A DNA stretch of 64,000 bases, from contig NC_008391.1 of NCBI RefSeq assembly GCF_000203915.1, forward strand, positions 930,001 through 994,000, given 5' to 3'. Positions within the stretch are counted from its first letter, which is position 1; each line of letters starts with the position of its first letter. Both the position numbers and the translations under genes were made by a program. The notes under the pieces were generated by a model that saw only the letters and a list, made by a program, of their open reading frames with translations, did no database searches and was not told where the DNA came from. Below are positions 17,225-25,641 of the stretch, in pieces. This DNA is from Burkholderia ambifaria AMMD. Its GTDB lineage: Bacteria > Pseudomonadota > Gammaproteobacteria > Burkholderiales > Burkholderiaceae.

Positions 17225-18124
17225 TCAGGCCGTTGCGGTGAGCGCGCCCGTCGCGATGCGCACCGCCGACGCGACGACATCCGCGCGGGCCGCCGCGTCG
17301 GCACGCGGCTGCGTGAACGACACGGCCAGCACGATCGGCGCGCGCGACGGCGGCCATAGCACCGCGACGTCGGTCGTCGTGCCGTAGCCGCCGGTGCCGG
17401 CCTTGTCCGCGACACGCCAGCCGGGCGGCACGCCGGCCGCGATCCCGGTCGCGCCGCGCGTGCCGCCGGTCATCCATTCGGTGAGCTGCGCACGCTGCGG
17501 CTCGCGCAGCGTATCGCCGAGCAGCAGTTGCTGCACCGTGTCGACCATCGCGACCGGCGTCGACGTATCGCGCTCGTCGCCGGGCGCGGCCAGATTCAGT
17601 TCGGGTTCCCAGCGGTCGAGCCGGAACACGGTGTCGCCGCTCTCATGCGCGAACGACGTGACGGCCTGCGGGCCGCCGAGCACGCGCATCAGCAGGTTGC
17701 CGGCGCCCTTGTCGCCCGACTGCAGCATCGCCGCGCACAGCTGCGCGATCGTCATCCCCGTGTCGACATGACTTTCCGTCACCGGCGAGCCGGCCACGAC
17801 TTCATAGCGGCGATACAGGATGCGGCGCGGCAGCAGCGATGCGTCGAGCGAACCGCGCGCGAGGATCGCGGCGGCCGCAACGACCGCATAGGTGCCGCAC
17901 ACCGGGAAGCGCTCGCGCGCGTGATGCGCGATGCGCGTGCCGTTCGACGTATCGAGTACGGCGATACCGAGCCGGCCGTTCGATGCCTTTTCGAGCGCGG
18001 CGAGTTCGGCCTGGGCGGCATGGGCGTGCACCTGGTCGGCGACGGGCGCCGACGAGCACGCGGCGACGAAAGGCGCGGCGACGGCGGCGAGCAACAGCGA
18101 GCGGCGTGTCGGAGAATATTCCAT
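17225..18124 (-). CDS. Class A beta-lactamase homologue with degenerate active site
   Basis: A 299-residue lipoprotein-type homologue of Burkholderia PenA/PenB. The N-terminus has T-R-R-S-L-L-L (twin-Arg-like) and the lipobox V-A-A-C (C23). The fold is clear from E173-P-E-L-N177 (Ambler E166 and N170) and R-W-E-P-E-L-N. The catalytic motifs are altered: S70-x-x-K73 reads G77-T-Y-A80, S130-D-N132 reads G137-D-K139, and K234-T-G reads K241-A-G243. Without the nucleophilic Ser and general-base Lys it cannot work as a serine beta-lactamase. The frame is intact, so it is a pseudoenzyme rather than an obvious pseudogene. An earlier ATG at 18169 lacks support. Confidence 0.88.
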   Translation of the reverse strand: MEYSPTRRSLLLAAVAAPFVAACSSAPVADQVHAHAAQAELAALEKASNGRLGIAVLDTSNGTRIAHHARERFPVCGTYAVVAAAAILARGSLDASLLPRRILYRRYEVVAGSPVTESHVDTGMTIAQLCAAMLQSGDKGAGNLLMRVLGGPQAVTSFAHESGDTVFRLDRWEPELNLAAPGDERDTSTPVAMVDTVQQLLLGDTLREPQRAQLTEWMTGGTRGATGIAAGVPPGWRVADKAGTGGYGTTTDVAVLWPPSRAPIVLAVSFTQPRADAAARADVVASAVRIATGALTATA

Positions 18125-18324
18125 GGATGAGTGGTGTTCTGTCGGAAACGGTGGCACGGAGCAACGCACGCATCGTCGATACGCACGCGTTCATGCCGAC
18201 GGCCGGCTCGCGACGGCATGTGCCGCGCATCCCCAAAGACGCCCGTCGGCCCCGCGGACGCGGGACTCGCATAAGCCCCTAGCGTAACAGCGAGCGCGGC
18301 CACGTTCCAGCGGCGCGACCCGCT

Positions 18325-19164
18325 TCAGCCTTGCGAAGAAGGCAGGTACGGCATCGGATTGACGGGCTTGCCGTCACGCCGCACCTCGAACAGCAGCGCG
18401 ACACGCGAGTTGTCGAGGTCGCCCATCTCCGCGATCGCGTCGCCCTGGTGCACGATGTCGCCGGTCTTCACGAGCAGCTTGCGGTTGTGCGCATAGGCGG
18501 TCAGGAAATCCGCGTTGTGCTGGACGATGATCAGGCTGCCGTAATCGTTCAGGCCGGTGCCCGCATACATCACGCGGCCGTCGGCCGCCGCGCGCACCGG
18601 GTCGCCCGGGCGGCCGGCGATCTGGATGCCGCGGTTCTGCCCCGGCCGGAACGCGTCGACGATCTTGCCCTGCGCGGGCCACGTGAGCGCCACCGCGCCC
18701 GCATGCCGCTTGGTTTCCTTCACGACCTGCCGGTCGCTCGCCGTCGACGCGCTCGCCTGGCCCGCGCCCGTCGAACCGTTCGCGGCGACCTGCGCGCCGA
18801 CGTTCGCCGCCGGCCCCTGCAACGGCTGCGGCCGGACGATGCGCAGCACCTGCCCCATACGCAGCTTGCCGCGACCGTCGAGCTTGTTCCAGGTGCGCAG
18901 GTCGGCGACGCTGCAATCGTTCGCGGACGCGATGCTCGACAGCGAGTCGCCGCGTTTCACCACGTACTTCTGTGCGACGAGAATTGGCGCAGGCGGCGGC
19001 GTCGTGGGCGTGGACGCCCGCGCGGCGGCAGGCTGGCTCGACGGCGCGCCCGCCAGCGTGTCGCTCGGCGGGACGGGCGGCGCGCTGGCACAACCGGCCA
19101 TCACGAGCACCGCGGCCAGGCCGGACAGCCACGCCGACTTGCGGCAAATCTCGTGCAGTTTCAT
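18325..19164 (-). CDS. NlpD-like lipoprotein: LysM + degenerate LytM/M23
   Basis: A 279-residue outer-membrane lipoprotein (lipobox L-V-M-A-G-C, C25). A Pro/Ala/Ser-rich linker (26-64) precedes a LysM domain at ~66-112 that binds peptidoglycan (YVVKRGDSLSSIA). The C-terminal M23 domain is at ~165-275. Its zinc sites are lost: the H-x(3)-D position reads N177-R-G-I-Q181, and the H-x-H partner reads L258-F-E instead of H-F-E. This matches amidase activators such as NlpD/EnvC rather than an active endopeptidase, so it probably switches on AmiC-type amidases during daughter-cell separation. The start at 19164 is fixed by the lipoprotein signal. Confidence 0.88.
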   Translation of the reverse strand: MKLHEICRKSAWLSGLAAVLVMAGCASAPPVPPSDTLAGAPSSQPAAARASTPTTPPPAPILVAQKYVVKRGDSLSSIASANDCSVADLRTWNKLDGRGKLRMGQVLRIVRPQPLQGPAANVGAQVAANGSTGAGQASASTASDRQVVKETKRHAGAVALTWPAQGKIVDAFRPGQNRGIQIAGRPGDPVRAAADGRVMYAGTGLNDYGSLIIVQHNADFLTAYAHNRKLLVKTGDIVHQGDAIAEMGDLDNSRVALLFEVRRDGKPVNPMPYLPSSQG

Positions 19165-19701
19165 GGACGATCGACTCCGGTTTGACAATCTTTCAAGCAT
19201 CTCAAAAACGGAACGGCCCACGTGTAACCGGATGCAAACAATGATGACAAACGATCACGCGCCGGGCGTCGGCAGACGCTTGTTACCGGTAATACGGTCG
19301 AATTCGGAAAAACTTGACGGCTTTGGGCGTACGATGCGGCAAAAATTTCGCATCACGCCATTATTTCGAACGGCTTTCAATGCGCGCCTGGCCCCGGCGG
19401 ACAGATGAGCCGGCCCGCGCCGCCCGTCCCCTCAGCGCAGCCAGTCGACCAGCTCCGCGCACGCCCACGCGACACCGATGCACAGGAACAGCACGTGCAA
19501 CGCGATCTTGAACGACACGCCCCACGACGAATCGATCCGCATGACAGTCTCCTCCGGGGATATGCGGCCATCATCCGGCTTCGATCCCGCCCCGAAAATG
19601 CGGAAGCGGCGAATGGGGCCTCAAGCCCAGCCTGAGACCGGCGCGGCGGTTCCTGCTAACGTATCGGCCATTCCAATCGTTACGCGCCCCCTGCTCCCGC
19701 C
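19165..19701. other. Intergenic region around the small membrane peptide
   Basis: Apart from the 36-residue gene at 19432-19542, this stretch holds a perfect 10-base palindrome TTACCGGTAA (19283-19292) upstream of the NlpD-like gene. I see no other gene or RNA element. Confidence 0.4.
19432..19542 (-). CDS. 36-residue single-pass membrane peptide
   Basis: The sequence is M-R-I-D-S-S-W-G-V-S-F, then one hydrophobic helix (residues ~11-29), ending E-L-V-D-W-L-R. The GGAGGAG ribosome-binding site (minus strand, 19549-19555) is near-perfect, 6 bases before ATG, which makes translation likely despite the length. It stands alone between the NlpD-like gene and a LysR gene. I do not recognise a family; the polar ends and one helix suggest a regulatory inner-membrane miniprotein. 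Confidence 0.65.
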   Translation of the reverse strand: MRIDSSWGVSFKIALHVLFLCIGVAWACAELVDWLR

Positions 19702-20598
19702 ATGCGCTTCGACCTGACCGACCTGCGGCTCTTCCTGAACATCTGCGAGGCCGGCACGATCACGGGCGGCGCCGAGCGCACCCACATCACGCTGCAGGCC
19801 GCGAGCGAGCGGATCCGCGGGATGGAGGACGAACTCGGCGTGCCGCTGCTGCATCGGGCCAAGTCGGGCACGCAGGTGACCGACGCCGGCCGCACGCTCG
19901 AGCACCACGCGCGCACGGTGCTGCAGCAGATCGACCACATGCGCGGCGAACTGCAGCAATACGGCCAGGGGCTGCGCGGGCATATCCGACTGCTGTGCAA
20001 CACGGCGTCGCTGAGCGAATACCTGCCGGACGCGCTCGCCGCGTATCTGCCGCATCACCCGAAACTGTCGATCAGCGTCGAGGAGCGCTCGAGCCAGGAG
20101 ATCGTCCATGCGATCCGCAACAAGACGGCCGAGGTCGGCATCGTCGCCGATTCGGTCGGGCTCGGCGGGCTCGAACAGAAGCCGTTCCGCGAGGACTGGC
20201 TGATCGCGGTCGTGCCGGCCGGGCATCCGCTCGCCGCGCGCGACAAGGTCGCGTTCGACGAGATCGCCGACGCGGATTTCATCGGACTGACCGACGGCAG
20301 CGCGCTGCAGGTCCATCTCGCGGACCAGGCGCGTGCGCTCGGCAAGCGGATTCGCTACCGTGTCCAGTTGAAGAGTTTCGATGCGATCTGCCGCGTGATC
20401 GAAAGCGGCGTGGGCATCGGCATCGTGTCGCGCCATGCGGCCGAGCGCGCGATGCAGACGATGGACGTGCGGCTCGTCGAGCTGTCCGACGCGTGGAGCC
20501 ACCGCAAGCTGACGCTCTGCGCGCGATCGTTCGATGCGCTGCCGAAATATACGCAGGCGTTCGTGTCGTATCTGTCGGGCGAGACACCGCCGCGCTGA
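19702..20598 (+). CDS. LysR-family transcriptional regulator
   Basis: A 298-residue protein with the HTH at ~15-60 (ITGGAERTHITLQAASERIR). The recognition helix Q-A-A-S-E-R-I differs from the common Q-x-A-V-S-R/x-Q-I pattern. The co-inducer domain (from ~92) has the H-P-L-A-A-R-D-K segment near the middle. The following gene on the same strand, 60 bases away, encodes a SnoaL-like small protein, and a TauE-type exporter converges on it, but no divergent partner defines its target. Confidence 0.88.
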   Translation: MRFDLTDLRLFLNICEAGTITGGAERTHITLQAASERIRGMEDELGVPLLHRAKSGTQVTDAGRTLEHHARTVLQQIDHMRGELQQYGQGLRGHIRLLCNTASLSEYLPDALAAYLPHHPKLSISVEERSSQEIVHAIRNKTAEVGIVADSVGLGGLEQKPFREDWLIAVVPAGHPLAARDKVAFDEIADADFIGLTDGSALQVHLADQARALGKRIRYRVQLKSFDAICRVIESGVGIGIVSRHAAERAMQTMDVRLVELSDAWSHRKLTLCARSFDALPKYTQAFVSYLSGETPPR

Positions 20599-20658
20599 AC
20601 GACACGCACCATCACCATCCGGAACCACCGCGCGAAACACGAGGAGGAAACCGCAGCC

Positions 20659-21045
20659 ATGACCGCAACTGACCTCGCGATGCGCTACCGCGCATACATC
20701 GACTGCCTGAACCGGCAGGACTGGGCGGCACTCGGCCAGTACGTCGCCGACAACGTGATCCACAACGACCGGCCGCTCGGCCTGGCCGGTTACCGCGCGA
20801 TGCTGGAGCAGGATTTCCGCGACATTCCGGATCTCCATTTCGAAATCCGGCTGCTCGTGTGCGAACCGCCGCGCGTCGCGTGCCGGCTTCGCTTCGCCTG
20901 TGCGCCGCAAGGGACCTTCATGGGGCTCGCCGTGGACGGCACGCGCGTCACGTTCGCCGAGAACGTGTTCTACGAATTTCACGACGGCAGGATCCGGCAG
21001 GTCTGGTCCGTGATCGACAAGGCCGCGATCGAAGCGCAGCTGTGA
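20659..21045 (+). CDS. SnoaL-like/NTF2-fold protein (ester cyclase type)
   Basis: A 128-residue cytoplasmic protein of the SnoaL-like polyketide-cyclase/NTF2 superfamily. The N-terminal helices (LAMRYRAYIDCLNRQDW) and the pattern V-I-H-N-D-R-P, then D-F-R-D-I-P-D-L-H-F, are typical of the ester-cyclase branch, as is the terminal F-H-D-G-R-I-R-Q-V-W-S-V-I-D-K. It has AGGAGG-like bases (20641-20646) upstream. The substrate is unknown; the likely operon partner is the LysR gene before it. Confidence 0.8.
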   Translation: MTATDLAMRYRAYIDCLNRQDWAALGQYVADNVIHNDRPLGLAGYRAMLEQDFRDIPDLHFEIRLLVCEPPRVACRLRFACAPQGTFMGLAVDGTRVTFAENVFYEFHDGRIRQVWSVIDKAAIEAQL

Positions 21046-21109
21046 CGATGCGGGCCGGGCCCATCCGGGCCGGGCCGATCCTGGCCGGCCCCTCCGGGCG
21101 GGCCGATGC

Positions 21110-21850
21110 TCACCGCAATCCGGTCACGGCCATGTAAGCACCGAGCGCGATCATCCCGACGAAGAAGCAGCGCTTGAACGCCTGCTCGCTCATCACGCGC
21201 CGTGCGTATTGCCCGCCGACCATCCCCGCGAGCGCCGGCACGAGCGCCAGCGCCGATACGCCGAGATCGATGGTCTGCAGCCCGCCCGTCACGCGCAACT
21301 GCAGGCCGAGCGCGATCGTCGACGCGGTAAACGACAGCCCGAGCGCCTGGATCAGGTCGTCCTTCGACAGGCGCAGCGCCTGCAGGTACGGCACGGCCGG
21401 CACGACGAACACGCCGGTCGCGGCCGTCACGACGCCCGTGAGATAGCCGATGACGGCCGACAACCACTTCTCGTGACGCCCGGGCGCGGGCAGCCGCGCG
21501 GCGGCAAGCCCCCAGCAGCCGTATGCGACCAGTACGATGCCGAGCGCCGCGTGCGTCCACGTGCTGCCGGCCGCGAGCGCAGGCAGCCCGCCCGTCAGCG
21601 TGCCGATCGTCAGCCCGGCGAGCAGCGGCCACAGACGTCGCAGCAACGGCCCGAACGACGGACCGAGCCACAACTGCCACACATTGGTGATGAACGACGG
21701 CACGAGCAGCAGGCTCGCGGCGGCCGATGGCGGCATCGCGAGCGTCAGCAGCCCCATCGCGATCGTCGGCAGCCCGAGGCCGATCATGCCCTTGACCGCG
21801 CCGGCCAGCAGAAAGACCAGCACGATGATCGTCAGCGTATGAATTTGCAT
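21110..21850 (-). CDS. TauE/SafE-family sulfite/organoanion exporter
   Basis: A 246-residue integral membrane protein with about eight hydrophobic helices. It has the family motif near the N-terminus, G-A-V-K-G-M-I-G-L-G-L-P-T (residues 16-28), and the repeated half-motif in the second half (Y-L-T-G-V-V-T-A-A-T-G-V-F-V-V-P). TauE/SafE proteins export sulfite, sulfoacetate or related anions. The ATG at 21850 is used since residues before it (to 21913) are polar and atypical. It overlaps no neighbour; substrate unknown. Confidence 0.87.
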   Translation of the reverse strand: MQIHTLTIIVLVFLLAGAVKGMIGLGLPTIAMGLLTLAMPPSAAASLLLVPSFITNVWQLWLGPSFGPLLRRLWPLLAGLTIGTLTGGLPALAAGSTWTHAALGIVLVAYGCWGLAAARLPAPGRHEKWLSAVIGYLTGVVTAATGVFVVPAVPYLQALRLSKDDLIQALGLSFTASTIALGLQLRVTGGLQTIDLGVSALALVPALAGMVGGQYARRVMSEQAFKRCFFVGMIALGAYMAVTGLR

Positions 21851-21994
21851 GGAAGGCGTTCCGTCCGGTCGAATACGGCGCCGATGGTGAACCACCGTCG
21901 CGCCGCCCGCCATCTGGTTTTGCCTGAGGCTGGCTCGGGCCCGTCCATCCGGGCTCGTCCACCCGGCACCCCGCCGCGCGCGCCGCCCGGGCGC

Positions 21995-23011
21995 TCACGC
22001 GCCGTGGGCCGGCCCCCGTCCCTGCTCGCTGTCGAGGTGCGCCATCTGCGAGGCCGGATAACGCTCGCCGGCAGCCGCCCCGGCGGGAACCGCCGCTTCG
22101 ATGCGAGCGAGATCATCGACCGTTAGTTGCAACTCAGTGGCGCGCACTGCGTCCTGAAGCTGGGTGCGCTTGCGCGCGCCGACCAGCGGCACGATGTCGT
22201 CGCCGCGCGACAGCACCCATGCGATGGCGACCTGCGCCGGATTGCTGCCCTTCTCGTTCGCGATCGCGCGCAGTGCGTCGACCAGCGCGAGATTGTGCGC
22301 GAGGTTCTCGCCCTGGAAACGCGGGCTGGCCGCGCGGAAATCGCGCTCGCCCTGCCGTGCCGCGCTCCAGCCGCCGCCGAGCAGCCCGCGCGACAGCACG
22401 CCGTACGCCGTCACGCCGATCCCGAGTTCGCGGCACACGGGCAGGATGTCCGCCTCGATTCCGCGCGACAGCAGCGAGTATTCGATCTGCAGGTCGGCGA
22501 TCGGCGCGACGGCCGCCGCGCGGCGGATCGTGTCGGCGCCGAGCTCCGACAGGCCGATATGGCGCACATAGCCGGCCTTCACGAGATCGGCGATCGCGCC
22601 GACCGTCTCCTCGATCGGCACCGCCGGATCGACGCGCGCCGGCCGGTAGATGTCGATATGGTCGGTGCCGAGCCGCTTCAGCGAATACGCGACGAAGTTC
22701 CGGATCGCCTCCGGCCGCGCGTCGTAGCCGACGAACGCGCCGGCCGGATCGCGCAGCGCGCCGAACTTCACGCTGATCAGCACCTGGTCGCGCGTACGGC
22801 CGCGCAGCGCGTCGCGAATCAGCATCTCGTTGTCGCCCATCCCGTAGAAGTCGCCGGTATCGAGCAACGTGATCCCGTGGTCGAGCGCCGCGTGCAGCGT
22901 CGCGATGCTTTCGTCGCGATCGGCCGGCCCGTAGAAATCCGACATCCCCATGCAGCCGAGTGCGATCGCCGAAACCCGCGGGCCCGTGCGGCCCAGTTGA
23001 CGCTTGTCCAT
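21995..23011 (-). CDS. Aldo/keto reductase, altered catalytic His
   Basis: A 338-residue NAD(P)H-dependent oxidoreductase of the aldo/keto reductase superfamily (IolS/YhdN-like). The start [19 protein letters not shown] is standard. Of the catalytic tetrad D51, Y56 and K82 are present; the His position in the usual Y-Q-H-R-V-D-P reads R-P-A125-R-V-D-P, a variant known in some AKR subgroups. The frame remains open upstream to 23338 but without coding character. It is divergent from the LysR gene at 23148, which probably controls it. Confidence 0.88.
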   Translation of the reverse strand: MDKRQLGRTGPRVSAIALGCMGMSDFYGPADRDESIATLHAALDHGITLLDTGDFYGMGDNEMLIRDALRGRTRDQVLISVKFGALRDPAGAFVGYDARPEAIRNFVAYSLKRLGTDHIDIYRPARVDPAVPIEETVGAIADLVKAGYVRHIGLSELGADTIRRAAAVAPIADLQIEYSLLSRGIEADILPVCRELGIGVTAYGVLSRGLLGGGWSAARQGERDFRAASPRFQGENLAHNLALVDALRAIANEKGSNPAQVAIAWVLSRGDDIVPLVGARKRTQLQDAVRATELQLTVDDLARIEAAVPAGAAAGERYPASQMAHLDSEQGRGPAHGA

Positions 23012-23147
23012 GTCCGTTTCCTTGTGGTGGTGAGTGAATGAACCGGATTCTCGGCGCATTGCGGCGCGTGATAAACGCGAAACCCGCAACCAAATCATTC
23101 GACGCTGATTAACAATGGAGGCTATTTCCCCTCCGTACCCATCCCGC

Positions 23148-24059
23148 ATGGACCATCTGCATGCAATGCGCATCTTTGCGCGCGTCGCCCACCTCGGCAG
23201 CTTCACGAAAGCGGCCGAGCAGCTGCAATTGCCGCGCCCGACGGTCAGCAATGCCGTCCAGTATCTGGAGAAGCACCTGCGCGTGCGGCTGCTGCAACGG
23301 ACCACCCGGCGCGTCGCGCTGACCGCCGAGGGCGCCACGTACTACGAGCGCTGTACGCGGCTGCTGGCCGATCTCGACGATGCCGAGACGCTGTTCGACG
23401 ACGCCGGTGCGGCGCCGCGCGGCGCGATCCGCGTCGACCTGCCCGAGCGCTTCGCGCTGAACAAGGTGATTCCGGCGCTGCAGGATTTCCACGCACGCTA
23501 TCCCGACCTGCGCGTGGTGCTCAGCACGACCGACCGCTTCGTCGACCTCGTCGCCGACGGCATCGACTGCGCGGTGCGGGTCGGCGTGCTGTCGGACACG
23601 TCGCTAGTCGCACGGCGCATCGGCGAGCTCTCGCAGATCAACTGCGCGTCGCCCGCGTATCTCGCTCGGCACGGCACGCCGCGCTCGCCGGACGATCTGC
23701 CCGACCACGTCGCGGTCGGCTATTTCTCGAGCCGCACGGGCCGCGAGCTGGACTGGGAATATGCGGACATGGATACGGGTGCGCTGCAGACCGTGAAGAT
23801 GCGCAGCGTCGTCGCGGTGAACAGCTCGCAGGCGTATCTCGCGTGCTGTCTCGCGGGGCTGGGGCTGATCCAGGCGCCGCGGGAGGGGCTCGCACCGCTG
23901 CTCGAGGACGGCTCGCTGGTCGAGGTGCTGCCGGAATGGCATGCCGAGCCGCTGCCGGTGTCGGTCGTGTTCCCCAACAGCCGGCATCTGGCGCCGCGGG
24001 TGCGGATCTTCGTCGACTGGCTCGCGGACACGCTCGGCGACCTGCACCGGGACGAATGA
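23148..24059 (+). CDS. LysR-family transcriptional regulator (CrgA/DsdC-like branch)
   Basis: A 303-residue regulator. It begins [19 protein letters not shown]; the HTH (residues ~15-60) has [19 protein letters not shown]. The co-inducer domain carries the sub-family pattern R-V-D-L-P-E-R-F and [15 protein letters not shown] typical of regulators paired with divergent oxidoreductases. It is separated by 136 bases from the divergent aldo/keto reductase gene, its likely target. An in-frame ATG at 23115 is a weaker alternative. Confidence 0.88.
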   Translation: MDHLHAMRIFARVAHLGSFTKAAEQLQLPRPTVSNAVQYLEKHLRVRLLQRTTRRVALTAEGATYYERCTRLLADLDDAETLFDDAGAAPRGAIRVDLPERFALNKVIPALQDFHARYPDLRVVLSTTDRFVDLVADGIDCAVRVGVLSDTSLVARRIGELSQINCASPAYLARHGTPRSPDDLPDHVAVGYFSSRTGRELDWEYADMDTGALQTVKMRSVVAVNSSQAYLACCLAGLGLIQAPREGLAPLLEDGSLVEVLPEWHAEPLPVSVVFPNSRHLAPRVRIFVDWLADTLGDLHRDE

Positions 24060-24106
24060 CGGCAGCCGGCGCCGGGGCGATCAGCCGCCGGCCCGGTGTC
24101 GCGCGC

Positions 24107-25261
24107 TCAGAACTTGTGGCGGATCGCGGCGCGCACCGCGAACTGGTTCGACGACGATGACGGGCCATCCGTCCCGACCACGTAGCCGCCGTCGGCCGCG
24201 GTGCCCGTCTTGTCGCCGGCGACTTTCTGCCACGCGCCCTGCAGATAGACGTCGGTGCGCTTGGACAGGCTGTAGTCGGCCATCAGTCCGACGGTGTGGT
24301 ATTTCGGCTTGAACGAGCCGGTCGCGGCGTCGAACTTGCCGTCCGTGTACACGTACTGCGCGCCGAGATAGAAATCGGACGTGAGCTGGTACTTGCCGTT
24401 GATCTCGAAGTTCTGGAACTTGGTCGCGGTCAGCCCGAGGCCCGAGAACGTCGACGCCGGCAGGTAGACGGTCGACACCGGGTTCTTCACGTCGGTCTTC
24501 GTATAGACGAAGCCGACCGTCGCCGGGCCGAACGTATAGTTGATGCCGCCACCGAAGATGCGCAGGCGGTCGGCGACGAAATTTGCGTCGTCGGCCGCGA
24601 TCGCGCCCGCGTTGCCGACGCCCGGGCTGTTCGCCTGCAGGTACGCGGCCGCGACCTGCAATCCGGCGAGCGAATACTGCGCGCCGAGGCTGTACTGGCG
24701 GTTGGTCGAGAAGCCCGTGCTGTTGCTGAAGCTGTAGGTGCCGCCGAACGACAGCCCGTTCCAGTCGGGGCTCGCGTACTTGACCGTGTTGTTGACGCGG
24801 AACGAGTTGTCCGTGTTGTCGTTGTCGAACGGGTGCGAGAACAGCGTGCCGCCCCAGTTGCCGTTCGCGGTCAGCGGCGCGAGATAGTCGACGACGGAAT
24901 CGTACTGGCGACCGAAGGTCAGCGTGCCGAAACGCGACGCGCTCAGCCCGACGAACGCCTGGCGGCCGAACATCCGGCCGCCCTGGTTGAACCGGCCGTT
25001 GTTCACGTCGAAGCCGTTTTCCAGCGTGAAGATAGCCTTCAGGCCGCCGCCCAGTTCCTCGCTGCCCTTCAGGCCCCAGCGGCTGCCCTGCGCATAGCCG
25101 CTCGCGAGCTGGTAATCCGTTTTTCCGACCCCATGCACATTCACGTTGTTCGTGTAGTTGAAGCCTTCGTCGATCAGGCCGTACAGCGTCACGCTGTCCT
25201 GCGCGAAGGCCGGCGCGGCGAACGCTGCCAGCGCGGCGGCAAAAATGACGTGGTTCTTCAT
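24107..25261 (-). CDS. Outer-membrane porin (Burkholderia general porin type)
   Basis: A 384-residue trimeric-type porin of the Gram-negative porin_4/OmpC-like family. The signal peptide MKNHVIFAAALAAFAAPAFA is followed by Q-D-S-V-T-L-Y-G-L-I-D-E-G, the near-universal first strand. Alternating hydrophobic strands and the motif G-R-Q-A-F-V-G-L-S follow, and the protein ends R-A-A-I-R-H-K-F with the C-terminal Phe for BAM insertion. The start at 25261 has GGAG upstream. The longer upstream frame is spurious. It allows diffusion of small solutes; no specific substrate is evident. Confidence 0.94.
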   Translation of the reverse strand: MKNHVIFAAALAAFAAPAFAQDSVTLYGLIDEGFNYTNNVNVHGVGKTDYQLASGYAQGSRWGLKGSEELGGGLKAIFTLENGFDVNNGRFNQGGRMFGRQAFVGLSASRFGTLTFGRQYDSVVDYLAPLTANGNWGGTLFSHPFDNDNTDNSFRVNNTVKYASPDWNGLSFGGTYSFSNSTGFSTNRQYSLGAQYSLAGLQVAAAYLQANSPGVGNAGAIAADDANFVADRLRIFGGGINYTFGPATVGFVYTKTDVKNPVSTVYLPASTFSGLGLTATKFQNFEINGKYQLTSDFYLGAQYVYTDGKFDAATGSFKPKYHTVGLMADYSLSKRTDVYLQGAWQKVAGDKTGTAADGGYVVGTDGPSSSSNQFAVRAAIRHKF

Positions 25262-25641
25262 GACGGATTCTCCGGAGCCGTTGCCGGGCAGGCGTTGGCC
25301 CGGCGCTTGTTTCGTCTGTTTTATAGAGGTGGCCCGCAGGGCGGACTGCGCGGTGTGCGGCCGCGAGGACAAAATGGTGTCACGTCGGAAACCACCCGTC
25401 CATCGGGGCGTGGGCGCGGCGCACAAAGCGTTGCGCTCGTCCAACTGCCCCGTTCCGCACGCTCCCCGATCGGGCTTGCCGGCAGCGGCAGATCGGCCCG
25501 CCATCCGCGTAAACCCGGACGGCGTCGCATCGATGGCACAATGCGCATCCATTCGTCATTTCTTCACGAAGTCATGCTTCACCCCGATTCATGCGCGGCC
25601 GGTGCCGGGCGCGCTCGCGGCGCGCGCCGGCAGGCGGCCCG
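25262..25641. other. Divergent promoter region, porin and OpgC-like genes
   Basis: This 380-base gap lies between two divergently transcribed genes and must hold both promoters. On the minus strand TATAAA (25325-25320) could be a porin -10 box, but I find no matching -35 element. No other gene or repeat is apparent. Confidence 0.35.

Noticed and set aside
16228..18124. Reading the LysR and beta-lactamase-like pair as penR-penA.
   Set aside because: The genes point the same way rather than divergently, and the enzyme lacks its catalytic serine; the opening of the LysR protein is not specific for PenR.
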